Position numbers and translations under genes: made by a program. A stretch of DNA of 64,000 bases from Entomoplasma freundtii (lineage in GTDB: Bacteria > Bacillota_I > Bacilli_A > Mycoplasmatales > Mycoplasmataceae), in the NCBI RefSeq assembly GCF_002804205.1, contig NZ_CP024962.1, positions 434,001 to 498,000 on the forward strand, given 5' to 3'. Below are positions 47,310 through 57,500 of this stretch, in pieces. Every line of letters begins with the position of its first letter. The first letter of the stretch is position 1. The notes under the pieces are model-generated. The model had not been told where the DNA came from. It worked only from the letters and a program-made list of their open reading frames with translations, and did no database searches.

Positions 47310-48667
47310 TAGAAACGATTAAAACCTTTACCCTTTAAAGCGTTTAAGTTAGGTAATCGACCACTCTTAACGCTTTTAGTCATTTCAATTACTTGCTTCT
47401 TCCCTTTTTCGAAACTGGTAATTAATTCATTAAATTCTTTTTCTGAACGTCCAGATCCCTTAATAATACGTTGTTTCCGGGTTAAAGCCTTTAAAAGACG
47501 TGGATCACGACGTTCTTTTAAGGTCATTGAATCCATTAAAATAGTAAAAATGGCTAGTTTTCGTTGTCCGTCAGCAATTTGTTGTTCGGAAATTTTATTA
47601 GCCCCGGGAATCATCTTTAGCAAACCACCGATGCTCCCCATCTTGGCCATTTGTGCCATTTGGTTACGTAAGTCTTCCATATCATATTGCCCCATAAACA
47701 TTCGGGTCATAGTTTTTTGGATTGAACGTTCATCAATATTTTCCATGGCACGTTCATAAAGAGTAGCAATGTCACCCATCCCCAGAAGACGATCTGCCAT
47801 TCTTTTTGGATAAAAAGCTGCTAACGCCTTTGGCCCTTCACCCTCACCAATAAATTTGATTGGTAAATTGGTTAGGTAACGAATTGATAGTGTTGCTCCC
47901 CCACGGGCATCACCATCTAATTTAGTAATGATGACACCAGTTAATTTTAATAGTTTGTTAAATTCATTGGTCACATTAATAATTTCTTGACCACTCATTC
48001 CATCAACGACCAAAAGGGTTTCGCTTGGACTAGTGATTTTTCGTAAATCATTTAGTTCTTCCATTAAAGGCTTATCAATTTGTAAACGCCCAGCCGTATC
48101 AAAAATAATTAAATCATGACCGTTTTTTTCAGCAAATGCTAAAGCTTGTTTGGCTGTTTTACGCGGATCTTGTGTTCCTTGTTCAAAAACCGGAATCCCA
48201 CTAGCAGCGCCTAATTCTTTTAATTGATCAATTGCTCCAGGACGGTAAATATCCAAACCAACTAGTAATGGTTTTTTCTTTTCTTTTTTCTTTAAGAGGT
48301 TTGCTAATTTATTAGCGGTAGTAGTTTTTCCTGATCCTTGCAAACCAACTAATAAAATAGTGGTTGGTTTTTTAGTAAGATCTATTGGTGATAAGCTTTC
48401 ACCTAAAATAGTTACAAGTTCATCATGAACCAATTTCACCATTTGTTGTTGCGCATTAACACCTTCATTAATATAGCCACCTAAAGCTTTTTCTTTAATC
48501 CGTTGGGTTAGCTCCTTGGCCACTTCCACATTAACATCGGCTTCTAGTAAAGTTAACCGAATTTCCTTTAAGGCCTCACGAATGTTTTCTTCAGTCATAG
48601 TAGACTTTTGCATGTTCTTTTCAATTGACCGTTTCATTCGCTTCGCGAAAAAGTCCCCAAAACTCAT
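47309..48667 (-). CDS. ffh: Signal recognition particle protein Ffh (SRP54)
   Basis: Ffh (452 aa) binds signal sequences and SRP RNA and directs proteins to the membrane. It has the N domain, the G domain with GLQGSGKTTTANKLA, DIYRPGAIDQL, DTAGRLQ and TKLDGDARGG, and the Met-rich M domain (MGSIGGLLKMIPGANK, GSGRSEKEFNELI). There is no TGA codon. A -10 box TATAAT lies at 48694-48699 and GGAGAG before the ATG. SRP RNA was not found in the window. Confidence 0.98.
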   Translation of the reverse strand: MSFGDFFAKRMKRSIEKNMQKSTMTEENIREALKEIRLTLLEADVNVEVAKELTQRIKEKALGGYINEGVNAQQQMVKLVHDELVTILGESLSPIDLTKKPTTILLVGLQGSGKTTTANKLANLLKKKEKKKPLLVGLDIYRPGAIDQLKELGAASGIPVFEQGTQDPRKTAKQALAFAEKNGHDLIIFDTAGRLQIDKPLMEELNDLRKITSPSETLLVVDGMSGQEIINVTNEFNKLLKLTGVIITKLDGDARGGATLSIRYLTNLPIKFIGEGEGPKALAAFYPKRMADRLLGMGDIATLYERAMENIDERSIQKTMTRMFMGQYDMEDLRNQMAQMAKMGSIGGLLKMIPGANKISEQQIADGQRKLAIFTILMDSMTLKERRDPRLLKALTRKQRIIKGSGRSEKEFNELITSFEKGKKQVIEMTKSVKSGRLPNLNALKGKGFNRF

Positions 48668-48719
48668 AGTTATTCTCTCCTTTTAATTTATTAATTATAC
48701 CATTTTTCTATTTTCACTT

Positions 48720-48733
48720 TTAAAGCGCTTTAA
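48720..48733. promoter_or_regulatory. Perfect 14-bp palindrome in the ffh / DUF488 divergent promoter region
   Basis: TTAAAGCGCTTTAA is a perfect palindrome. It is about where the -35 box of ffh should be (its -10 TATAAT is at 48694-48699) and upstream of the DUF488 gene. This is the position of an operator, but I know no regulator for it. Confidence 0.4.
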
Positions 48734-48794
48734 CACTTTTTTAGGACTATTAAGCGATAAAATTAAGTTATTAAAAGCCAGAGAAGGAGTCAAA

Positions 48795-49166
48795 ATGGGT
48801 ATTTTGCAAATTAAAAGAATTTACGATCCAGTTAGTCCTGATGATGGGAAAAGAATTTTAGTTGACCGTATGTGACCACGAGGAAAAACTCATGAAGAAG
48901 CGCATCTTGATTTATGAGCTGAAGACATTTCACCTTCTGCTCATATACGTGAAATTTATCATCACAATCCTGCCAAATACGATTGATTTGTCAAAGCCTA
49001 TACTGAAGAATTAGAAAATAATCCAAAATTCCCTCCATTTGTTAACCAAGTTTGTCAATGATTAAAAAAAGGTAATGTCACTTTGCTTTATGCCGTAATT
49101 ACTACTAATGAAAATAATGCGTTAGTTTTAGAACATGTTTTAAAAGAACATTTAAAAAATTGCTAA
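48795..49166 (+). CDS. DUF488 family protein (YeaO-like)
   Basis: The 123-residue product MGILQIKRIYDPVSPDDGKR.. carries the DUF488/YeaO pattern: 'RIYDP....DG.RILVDRMWPRG', 'L.LWAEDISPS...', 'W...Y..EL', and 'TLLYA'. Four or five TGA codons encode Trp, including the one in the conserved RMWPRG, so the gene is invisible in the standard code. The family's function is not established. Strong ribosome site AGAAGGAGTCAAA. One of the few plus-strand genes. Confidence 0.9.
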
Positions 49167-49167
49167 T

Positions 49168-49197
49168 AAAAAACTTAGACAAATGTCTAAGTTTTTT
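49168..49197. terminator. Two-way terminator between DUF488 and RNase Y genes
   Basis: The 13-bp stem AAAAAACTTAGAC / GTCTAAGTTTTTT with a 4-base loop touches the stop codons of both convergent genes. Confidence 0.88.
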
Positions 49198-50710
49198 ATT
49201 TTTTGATTACTTTCACCAATCGGCGTTCACGAATGATGGTGATGGTGATTTCACCAGGAATAATAATATTTTCTAAAAGCTTATGTTTTACTTCTTCAAT
49301 TAGGTTTTCTAACTCATGTTCACCCATCATATTTGGATCAACAATTACCCGAATTTGACGACCAGATTGAAAAGCATAAATTTTTTCAACTCCCGGAATC
49401 TCTTGGGCAATTTTTTCAATTTGGGTCATCCGGCGATAGAAATCGTCACTAGTATTATTACGAGCCCCCGGACGTGAAGCGCTGATACTATCAGCGATTG
49501 CCACAACGGCGGCAATCGTCGATTGTTTAGCCACGTCTTCATGATGGGCCTCAATAGCATTAATGACAATATCATCCTCGTTATATTGGCGGGCCAATTC
49601 GGCTCCCAAGGTTACATGACTTCCTTCTTCTTCAAAATCCACAGCTTTTCCGATGTCATGTAATAAGCCAGCACGAATGGCCGTTTGAATATCAAGACCT
49701 AATTCACTCGCAATTGCTCCCGAAATTTTCGCCACTTCCAAAGAGTGGTGAAGAGCGTTTTGTCCATAACTAGTACGATATTTTAAGCGGCCAACAAGTT
49801 TTACTAACGGAATCTCCATATCGAGAATCCCTAACTCCTGAAGTGCCTTTTGACCAGTTTCAAAAATGATACTTTCAATTTCCTTTTCTTGTTTTTTTAG
49901 TTCTGCTTCAATCCTTGCTGGTTGAATCCGACCATCGGCCACCAATTTTTCAAGAGCTTTAGTAGTAATTTCACGACGAATAGGATTAAAAGAAGAAACT
50001 GTTACAATTCCAGGAGTTTCATCAATTAAAATATCAACTCCTCCAAATTGCTCAAAGGTACGCATATTTCGGCCTTCACGACCAATCACACGACCCTTAA
50101 TTTCATCATTTGGTAATTTAACGATGTTGGTTGTTTTTTCATTGACAATCTCAGTAGCATAGCGTTCCATGGCATTAACAATGATGTTAGTGGCCATTTC
50201 TTTTGCTTGGGCATGAGTTTCTAATTCGGCATTTTTTAAATAGGAATTAAGTTCTTTTTTATGTCTTAACTCCATTTGTTTCATTAAATTTTTGCGCGCT
50301 TCTTCTCGACTCATTCCCGAAATACTCTCTAAAAGAGAAATCATTTTCGAAGTTTTTTTCTCGTATTCTTTACTTCTTTTTTCCAAAGCTAATTCATAGC
50401 CATCAAGACGTTCTTGACGCATTTCTAAGAAACGTTCCTTTTTGGCGAGAGCACTTTCTTCATTATGAAGTTTTTCTTTTTCAAGGTTTAGTTTGTGAGT
50501 TCGTTTATCGCACTCATGATCAAACTCCAGTTTTAGTTCATTGACCTCGCGATAGCCTTTAGTCACAATTTGCTTCTTAAGTTGTTTAGCTTCTTTTTCG
50601 GCTTTTTTGACTAATTGGCGGCGTGATTTGGCAAAAGCGAGCCAAATTGATAACAATCCTAGAAGTAAAACCGCCACTCCAAGGATGATTAAAAAGATAT
50701 TTTTAAGCAT
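49196..50710 (-). CDS. rny: Ribonuclease Y
   Basis: RNase Y (504 aa) is the membrane-bound endonuclease that starts mRNA decay. It has an N-terminal membrane helix (residues 4-25, FLIILGVAVLLLGLLSIWLAF), a long coiled coil (to about 190), a KH domain with IKGRVIGREGRNMRTFEQFGG, and an HD domain with AIRAGLLHDIGKAVDFEEEGSH. It has no TGA codon. It starts at ATG 50710, behind AGAAAGGATTAGAAA. Confidence 0.97.
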   Translation of the reverse strand: MLKNIFLIILGVAVLLLGLLSIWLAFAKSRRQLVKKAEKEAKQLKKQIVTKGYREVNELKLEFDHECDKRTHKLNLEKEKLHNEESALAKKERFLEMRQERLDGYELALEKRSKEYEKKTSKMISLLESISGMSREEARKNLMKQMELRHKKELNSYLKNAELETHAQAKEMATNIIVNAMERYATEIVNEKTTNIVKLPNDEIKGRVIGREGRNMRTFEQFGGVDILIDETPGIVTVSSFNPIRREITTKALEKLVADGRIQPARIEAELKKQEKEIESIIFETGQKALQELGILDMEIPLVKLVGRLKYRTSYGQNALHHSLEVAKISGAIASELGLDIQTAIRAGLLHDIGKAVDFEEEGSHVTLGAELARQYNEDDIVINAIEAHHEDVAKQSTIAAVVAIADSISASRPGARNNTSDDFYRRMTQIEKIAQEIPGVEKIYAFQSGRQIRVIVDPNMMGEHELENLIEEVKHKLLENIIIPGEITITIIRERRLVKVIKK

Positions 50711-50809
50711 TTTCTAATCCTTTCTGATTAGAAAAACTGTGGTTGTATTCGCTACTCTATTTATTATAAAGAAAACTACCCAAAAGAAAATGAAGGCTTT
50801 AGATAAAGA

Positions 50810-50839
50810 AAAAATACCAACGATGTAGTTGGTATTTTT
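50810..50839 (-). terminator. Terminator of the 50859-54242 lipoprotein gene
   Basis: The 12-bp stem AAAAATACCAAC / GTTGGTATTTTT with a 6-base loop lies 20 bases after the lipoprotein stop, upstream of rny. Confidence 0.85.
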
Positions 50840-50858
50840 ACAAATTATTTAGTTATTA

Positions 50859-53800
50859 TTAAATGTCGTTTTTTACATGAAATTCAATAAATGCGGTGAT
50901 GGTTTCTGTTTGTCCCTTTTCATTAGAGTAAACAAATGAAAGTTGATAATCAGTAGATTTATCATCGGAATCAGTTTTCACGAAATCTGTTCAATCTATA
51001 TTAGCTATATTAAAAACATAACCTTTAAATAAATTAGTCATAGCCTCTTCGACTTGTTCAATTGCTAAATTTTTTAAATTATCTTTATTGGTATCTTCGA
51101 CGTCGGATGGATTAAGGTCATTAACTTCTTCCCTGTTTTCCTCGTAATAATCACTCATCTTCTTCGACATTTCTTCTAAAGAAATAGTTTTATCCAGAGC
51201 ACTAATAGTAACTTTTACTGAACCAGTATATTTAACAACACCATCAGCAGGAATGATTGTTGCTGAACCAACTACTCCTTCGCTCGCTTTAACTAAATCA
51301 GTTACTTGTAAATCAGTTGTTTTAAGTCCTGACTCAGGGTTTAAATCTAAGATTTTAGTAAGAATTGAAGTTGCATCGTTGGCTTCGTTTCCATCAACAG
51401 TAAGTTCGGTAAGTTTATCTTTGATGTCAATTTGTGCTAGAGCACTAATGGTAACTTTTACTGAACCAGTATATTTAACAACACCATCAACAGGAATGAT
51501 TGTTGCTGAACCAACTACTCCTTCGCTCGCTTTAACTAAATCAGTTACTTGTAAATCAGTTGTTTTAAGTCCTGACTCAGGGTTTAAATCTAAGATTTTA
51601 GTAAGAATTGAAGTTGCATCGTTGGCTTCGTTTCCATCAACAGTAAGTTCGGTAAGTTTATCTTTGATGTCAATTTGTGCTAGAGCACTAATGGTAACTT
51701 TTACTGAACCAGTATATTTAACAACACCATCAGCAGGAATGATTGTTGCTGAACCAACTACTCCTTCGCTCGCTTTAACTAAATCAGTTACTTGTAAATC
51801 AGTTGGTTGAAGTCCTGACTCAGGGTTTAAATCTAAGATTTTAGTAATAATTGAAGTTGCATCGTTGGCTTCGTTTCCATCAACATTAAGTTCGGTAAGT
51901 TTATCTTTGATATCAATTTGTGCTAGAGCACTAATAGTAACTTTTACTGAACCAGTATATTTAACAACACCATCAGCAGGAATGATTGTTGCTGAACCAG
52001 CAACTCCTTCAGTCGCTTTAACTAAATCAGTTACTTGTAAATCAGTTGTTTTAAGTCCTGACTCAGGGTTTAAATCTAAGATTTTAGTAAGAATTGAAGT
52101 TGCATCGTTGGCTTCGTTTCCATCAACAGTAAGTTCGGTAAGTTTATCTTTGATGTCAATTTGTGCTAGAGCACTAATGGTAACTTTTACTGAACCAGTA
52201 TATTTAACAACACCATCAGCAGGCTTAATGGTTGCTGAACCAGCAACTCCTTCAGTCGCTTTAACTAAATCAGTTACTTGTAAATCAGTTGGTTGAAGTC
52301 CTGACTCAGGGTTTAAATCTAAGATTTTAGTAATAATTGAAGTTGCATCGTTGGCTTCACTACCATCAACATTAAGTTCGGTAAGTTTATCTTTGATGTC
52401 AATTTGTGCTAGAGCACTAATAGTAACTTTTACTGAACCAGTATATTTAACAACACCATCAGCAGGAATGATTGTTGCTGAACCAACTACTCCTTCAGTC
52501 GCTTTAACTAAATCAGTTACTTGTAAATCAGTTGGTTGAAGTCCTGACTCAGGGTTTAAATCTAAGATTTTAGTAATAATTGAAGTTGCATCGTTGGCTT
52601 CACTACCATCAACATTAAGTTCGGTAAGTTTATCTTTGATATCAATTTGTGCTAGAGCACTAATAGTAACTTTTACTGAACCAGTATATTTAACAACACC
52701 ATCAGCAGGAATGATTGTTGCTGAACCAGCAACTCCTTCAGTCGCTTTAACTAAATCAGTTACTTGTAAATCAGTTGTTTTAAGTCCTGACTCAGGGTTT
52801 AAATCTAAGATTTTAGTAAGAATTGAAGTTGCATCGTTGGCTTCACTACCATCAACAGTAAGTTCGGTAAGTTTATCTTTGATGTCAATTTGTGCTAGAG
52901 CACTAATGGTAACTTTTACTGAACCAGTATATTTAACAACACCATCAGCAGGCTTAATGGTTGCTGAACCAGCAACTCCTTCAGTCGCTTTAACTAAATC
53001 AGTTACTTGTAAATCAGTTGGTTGAAGTCCTGACTCAGGGTTTAAATCTAAGATTTTAGTAATAATTGAAGTTGCATCGTTGGCTTCACTACCATCAACA
53101 TTAAGTTCGGTAAGTTTATCTTTGATATCAATTTGTGCTAGAGCACTAATAGTAACTTTTACTGAACCAGTATATTTAACAACACCATCAGCAGGCTTAA
53201 TGGTTGCTGAACCAGCAACTCCTTCAGTCGCTTTAACTAAATCAGTTACTTGTAAATCAGTTGGTTGAAGTCCTGACTCAGGGTTTAAATCTAAGATTTT
53301 AGTAATAATTGAAGTTGCATCGTTGGCTTCACTACCATCAACATTAAGTTCGGTAAGAAGACTTTTTAGATCTTTTGTATTAATTTTATAATCAACAGCA
53401 ATGCTATCTCTATATTTTCCATTTGCATTAGCAGTAACAAGTGCACCTGTTGGTGTAATGTCCGAAATTGTAAGATAAATAGCCTTTAAATTAATATCGG
53501 GATTTACTTCATTTATTCTAACCACGATTTCATTAGAATTTGGCAAATCATCAAATGTGCCAAGGTCGGTAACTTGAACTAAATCTTTCAAGGAATCTTT
53601 AAGTACGCTAAAAGTTACAGCAACCGAGCTCTCCGAATATAAATTATTTGCTGAGACTATAGCTTGAACAGTAGCTCCTGTCAACGTAATATCCGTAATA
53701 GTTGCTTCGTTGTTTAAATGAGCATTAGGATTTAAGGATTCTATCTTTTGGATTATTTCATTTTCGGTCGGTTCGTCATTAAATATGCCTAACGAAGTTT

Positions 53801-54242
53801 CTTTTATCACCGATGATAATGGTGTATTATCATTAAACTTTAAAGTGACTTTAACACTTCCCTTTAAAATAGATGATTCTTTTTTGGCTGTAACAACTAA
53901 TTCAATTTCATTTGATTCACCAATTTTGATATTTCCAGATTCATCGATGAAGTCATCGATATTTGTTATAAAGTCATCGGTGTAATCGTTAAGTGCATAT
54001 TCTGAGTTTTTAGCATTAATTTGCTCGCTAACATTTCTCTCAATATCATTAACAATATCTTTTAATTGCTCTGCAGTGTATACCTTGCTTTGAGGAATAG
54101 GTAATTCAATTGCTTTTAATTGCAGTTTTTGCAAATCTTGTTTGTTATCAGACTTATTGTCATTTGATTTACATGCAACTACTGGAACTGCGGCAGTAGC
54201 TGTAAAGCCAACGGCCGCTAATAAAGATAGTAAACGTTTCAT
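50859..54242 (-). CDS. Repeat lipoprotein with nine near-identical 81-residue repeats
   Basis: The 1127-residue protein starts MKRLLSLLAAVGFTATAAVP with lipobox VVAC (Cys-24), so it should be anchored on the cell surface. A unique N domain (about 25-145) is homologous to that of the gene at 54554-59581. Two diverged repeats follow, then nine repeats of 81 residues (296-1014) that end VVKYTGSVKVTISAL. The C-terminal ~110 residues are unique, with a helical part and an end EFHVKNDI seen only after the single TGA at 50991 (Trp). The repeats resemble the 'lipoprotein associated domain' (PF04200-like) of mycoplasmas. Probable adhesin or size-variable surface antigen; this is inference. It has its own -10 box at 54271-54276. 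Confidence 0.85.
51198..53357 (-). repeat. Array of nine in-frame 243-bp tandem repeats
   Basis: The unit is 243 bp exactly (for example the same motif at 53098 and 53341) and keeps the reading frame. The copies are almost identical in DNA, including silent positions. Two linked variants alternate irregularly: ELNVDG..SIITK..LQPTDL and ELTVDG..SILTK..LKTTDL. A second set of variants (GVAGSATIKP, GVAGSATIIP, GVVGSATIIP) assorts partly independently. The last copy is slightly short. Confidence 0.95.
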
Positions 54243-54270
54243 GTGTTTCTCCTTTTTCTTTCAAGGTTAT

Positions 54271-54276
54271 ATTATA
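54271..54276 (-). promoter_or_regulatory. -10 box of the 50859-54242 lipoprotein
   Basis: TATAAT (in CTATAATATAACC) lies about 29 bases upstream of the ATG on the minus strand; the ribosome site AAAGAAAAAGGAGAAACAC follows. No clear -35 box. Confidence 0.55.
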
Positions 54277-54386
54277 GTAAAAAAATGATTATATAAATGG
54301 TATGAAAAAAAGTTTCAAAAAGTAAAAAAATATACGCCAGGAATGGTTTTTTTTAAATTTTTAAATTTAAAAATTAAGACCAATCT

Positions 54387-54442
54387 ATTTTCAAATCAAA
54401 AAATAAGAGTAAAATTTTACTCTTATTTTTTGATTTGAAAAT
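54387..54442. terminator. 56-bp perfect palindrome after the 1675-residue lipoprotein gene
   Basis: Two 28-base arms (54387-54414 and 54415-54442) are exact inverse complements with no spacer. The centre is AGAGTAAAATTTTACTCT, and the arms include TTTTTT, so the folded RNA can act as an intrinsic terminator about 110 bases after the stop at 54554. The outer arms contain CAAATCA / TGATTTG. Confidence 0.8.
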
Positions 54443-54553
54443 TTTTAACCATGTTTTAAATTTGCCAATCACGCAATTACTTAGATTGACTTAAATTGGA
54501 CTTTGTTTTAGGTTTTAACCAAGTTTAAAAGTGGTATCTAATAACGTCTGAAA

Positions 54554-57500
54554 CTAAAGGGTTTTAATCGTAAAAACAACGTTTACCGATCCTTGGTAAA
54601 TGCTCGATTTAGTAGCAGTTAAAGTGGCAAATGTATTGTTAGAGTTAACTACAATCGTAACATCACTAACATTTAAGTTAGCGTTGGGATTTTTAGCATT
54701 AACTGCAGCTATAATAGTGGCCGGATCAGTGTTATCAATCTCACCAAGCTCAAAATTAGTAATTACAGAATCTAGTTGTTCTCTAATGTTGAAAGTGACG
54801 TCTACCGAACCTTGATAATTACTGGTTTGTGTAGCAGTTAAAGTGGCATTATTTTCCCCTTTAACATCAATGGTAACATCCGTTTCCTTTAAGTTGACGT
54901 TGGGATTTTGTAGATTAACAGCCTCTAGAATAGTTGATAATTCATTGTTATTAATATATCCAAGGTTACGGTCAACAACTACTGTGTCCAAATCTTGTTT
55001 AATAGTGAACGTGACGTCTACCGACCCTTGATAGATGCTACTGGGATTGGCCGTTAGTGTAGCACCAGTCTTATCATTATTAACAACAATAGTAACTTCA
55101 TCACTTGTTAGTTGAAAATCTTTATTAACTGCATTAACGGCATTCAAAATTGTTTCATCATCAGTGTTATCTAAAATACCAAGTGCCGTTACTTTAACTA
55201 TCGAATCTAAAGTTGCCTTAATTGTAAAAGTGACGTTTACTGTACCTTCATAAGCACTTTCTTTAGTAGCCGTTAAGATTGCCTTATCCTGACTTCCGCC
55301 AATTTGAATTGTGACATCGGTGTCTTTTAAGTTGGCACTTGGGTTTTTAACATTAACAGCAGCTAAAATATTAGTAGAGTCTGCCTTATCTATAGGACCA
55401 AGATTTGTTACTTTAACTATCGAATCTAAAGTCGGTTTAATTGTAAAAGTGACAGTCACTGAGCCTTGATAGATACTAGATTGGGTGGCAGTTAAAGTAG
55501 CCTCATTATCTCCTATTATTTCAATATTAACATCAGAAGCTTTTAAGTTAGCGTTGGGGTTTTTAGCATTAACAGCAGCTAAAATAATGTCATCGGTTAA
55601 ATTGTCGATGGCCCCAAGATCGCGATTAGTAACTACAGAACTTAATTGGGTTCTGACAGTGAAAGTAACAGTCACTGAGCCTTGGTAGACACCTGTTGAA
55701 GTAGCGGTTAAAGTAGCCTCATTATCTCCTGTTATTTCGATATTAACGTCAGAAGCTTTTAAGTTAGCGTTGGGGTTTTTAGCATTAACAGCAGCTAAAA
55801 TAATGTCGTCGGTTAAATTGTCAATATCCCCAAGATCAAGGTTAGTAACTACTGAACTTAATTGAGTTCTGACAATGAAAGTGACATCAACTGAACCTTG
55901 ATAGTTACTAGTTTCAATAGCAGTTAAAGTGGCACTACTATTGCTATTAACTTTAATAGTGACATCAATAGTGGTTAGGTTTAAACCACTATTGACTTGG
56001 TTAACAGCAGCTAAAATAGTGTTATTGTCAGCGTCATTTAATTTGCCAAGGTCAGTCACTTTAACTACTGAATCTAAAGCTATTTTAATTGTGAAAGTAA
56101 CAGTCACTGAGCCTTGATAGAGGCTAGATTGTGTGGCAGTTAAAGTAGCACTATCATTTCCGATAATTTGAATATCAACATCTGAAGTAGTTAAACTAAT
56201 ACCATTGACTTGATTAACAGCAACTAAAATAGTTGTTGAGTCAGCTTTATTTATGGATCCAAGGTTTGTCTTTGACACTACTGAACTTAATTGGGTTCTG
56301 ACAATGAAAGTGACATCAACTGAACCTTGATAATTACTAGTTTCGGTGGCAGTTATGGTAGCACTACTATTGCTATTAACTTTAATAGTGACATCACTTG
56401 TGGTTAGGTTTAAACCACTATTAACTTGGTTAACAGCTGCTAAAATAGTGCTACTGTCAGTGTCATTTAACTTACCAAGGTCTGTGGCTTTAACTACTGA
56501 ATCTAAAGCTATTTTAATAGTAAAGGTAACAGTCACTAATCCTTGATAATTTCCATCAGGATTAGCAGTTAAAGTAGCACTTTTATTGTCATCATTAACT
56601 TTAATTGAAACATCAGCAGTGGTTAGTTTTAAACCGTTGGCTGCATTAACTGCATTTAAAATAGTTGCTTCGGAATTATTGTCAATATTACCAAGATTTA
56701 AGTTGGTAACTACAGAACTTAATTGAGTTCTAATATTGAAAGTAACAGATACCGAATCTTTATATATGCTAGTTTCGGTAGCGGTTAAATTAGCGCCATC
56801 TTGAGTCACATTGATGATGATAGTGACATCATTAGTAGTGAGGTTTAAACCTTTATTGGCTGCATTAACAGCAGCTAAGATAGTGGTGTTGTTAGCTTCA
56901 TTTAACTTACCAAGGTCAGTCACTTTAACTACTGAATCTAAAGCTATTTTAATTGTGAAAGTAACAGTCACTGAGCCTTGATAGATACTAGATGAAGTAC
57001 TAGTTAAAGTAGCACTCTTATTGTCAGTATCAATCGCAATCGTGACATCCGATGCTTTTAAACTAACATTAGTGTTTTTAGCATTCACTGCATCTAAAAT
57101 AGTTTCATCATTGACTGGGTCCAAATTACCAAGGTCAGTGACTTTAACTACTAATTCCAACGTAGCTTTGATAGTGAAGGTCACTTCAACAGAACCTTGA
57201 TAATTCCCATCAGGATTAGCAGTTAAAGTAGCACTCTTATCGTCGGGGTTAGTCACAACAGTTACATCATTGTTGGTTAGGTTTAAGTCGTTAACTGAGT
57301 TAACCTCAGCCAAGATAGTAGCTGAATCTGCCTTATCTATAGGACCAAGGTCAGTGACTTTAACTACTGAATCTAAAGCTATTTTAATAGTAAAGGTAAC
57401 AGTCACTGAGCCTTGATAGATGCTAGATGAGGTACTAGTTAAAGTAGCACTACTATTGTTGATATTTTGGATATCAACATCCGAGGCATTTAAATTAATG

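Noticed and set aside
51253-53268. Long plus-strand open frames opposite the lipoprotein repeats
   Set aside because: They repeat with the same 243-bp period, have no ribosome site, and exist only because the coding repeats on the minus strand lack certain codons. They are shadows.
51198-53357. CRISPR array
   Set aside because: The units are contiguous 243-bp coding repeats without unique spacers.
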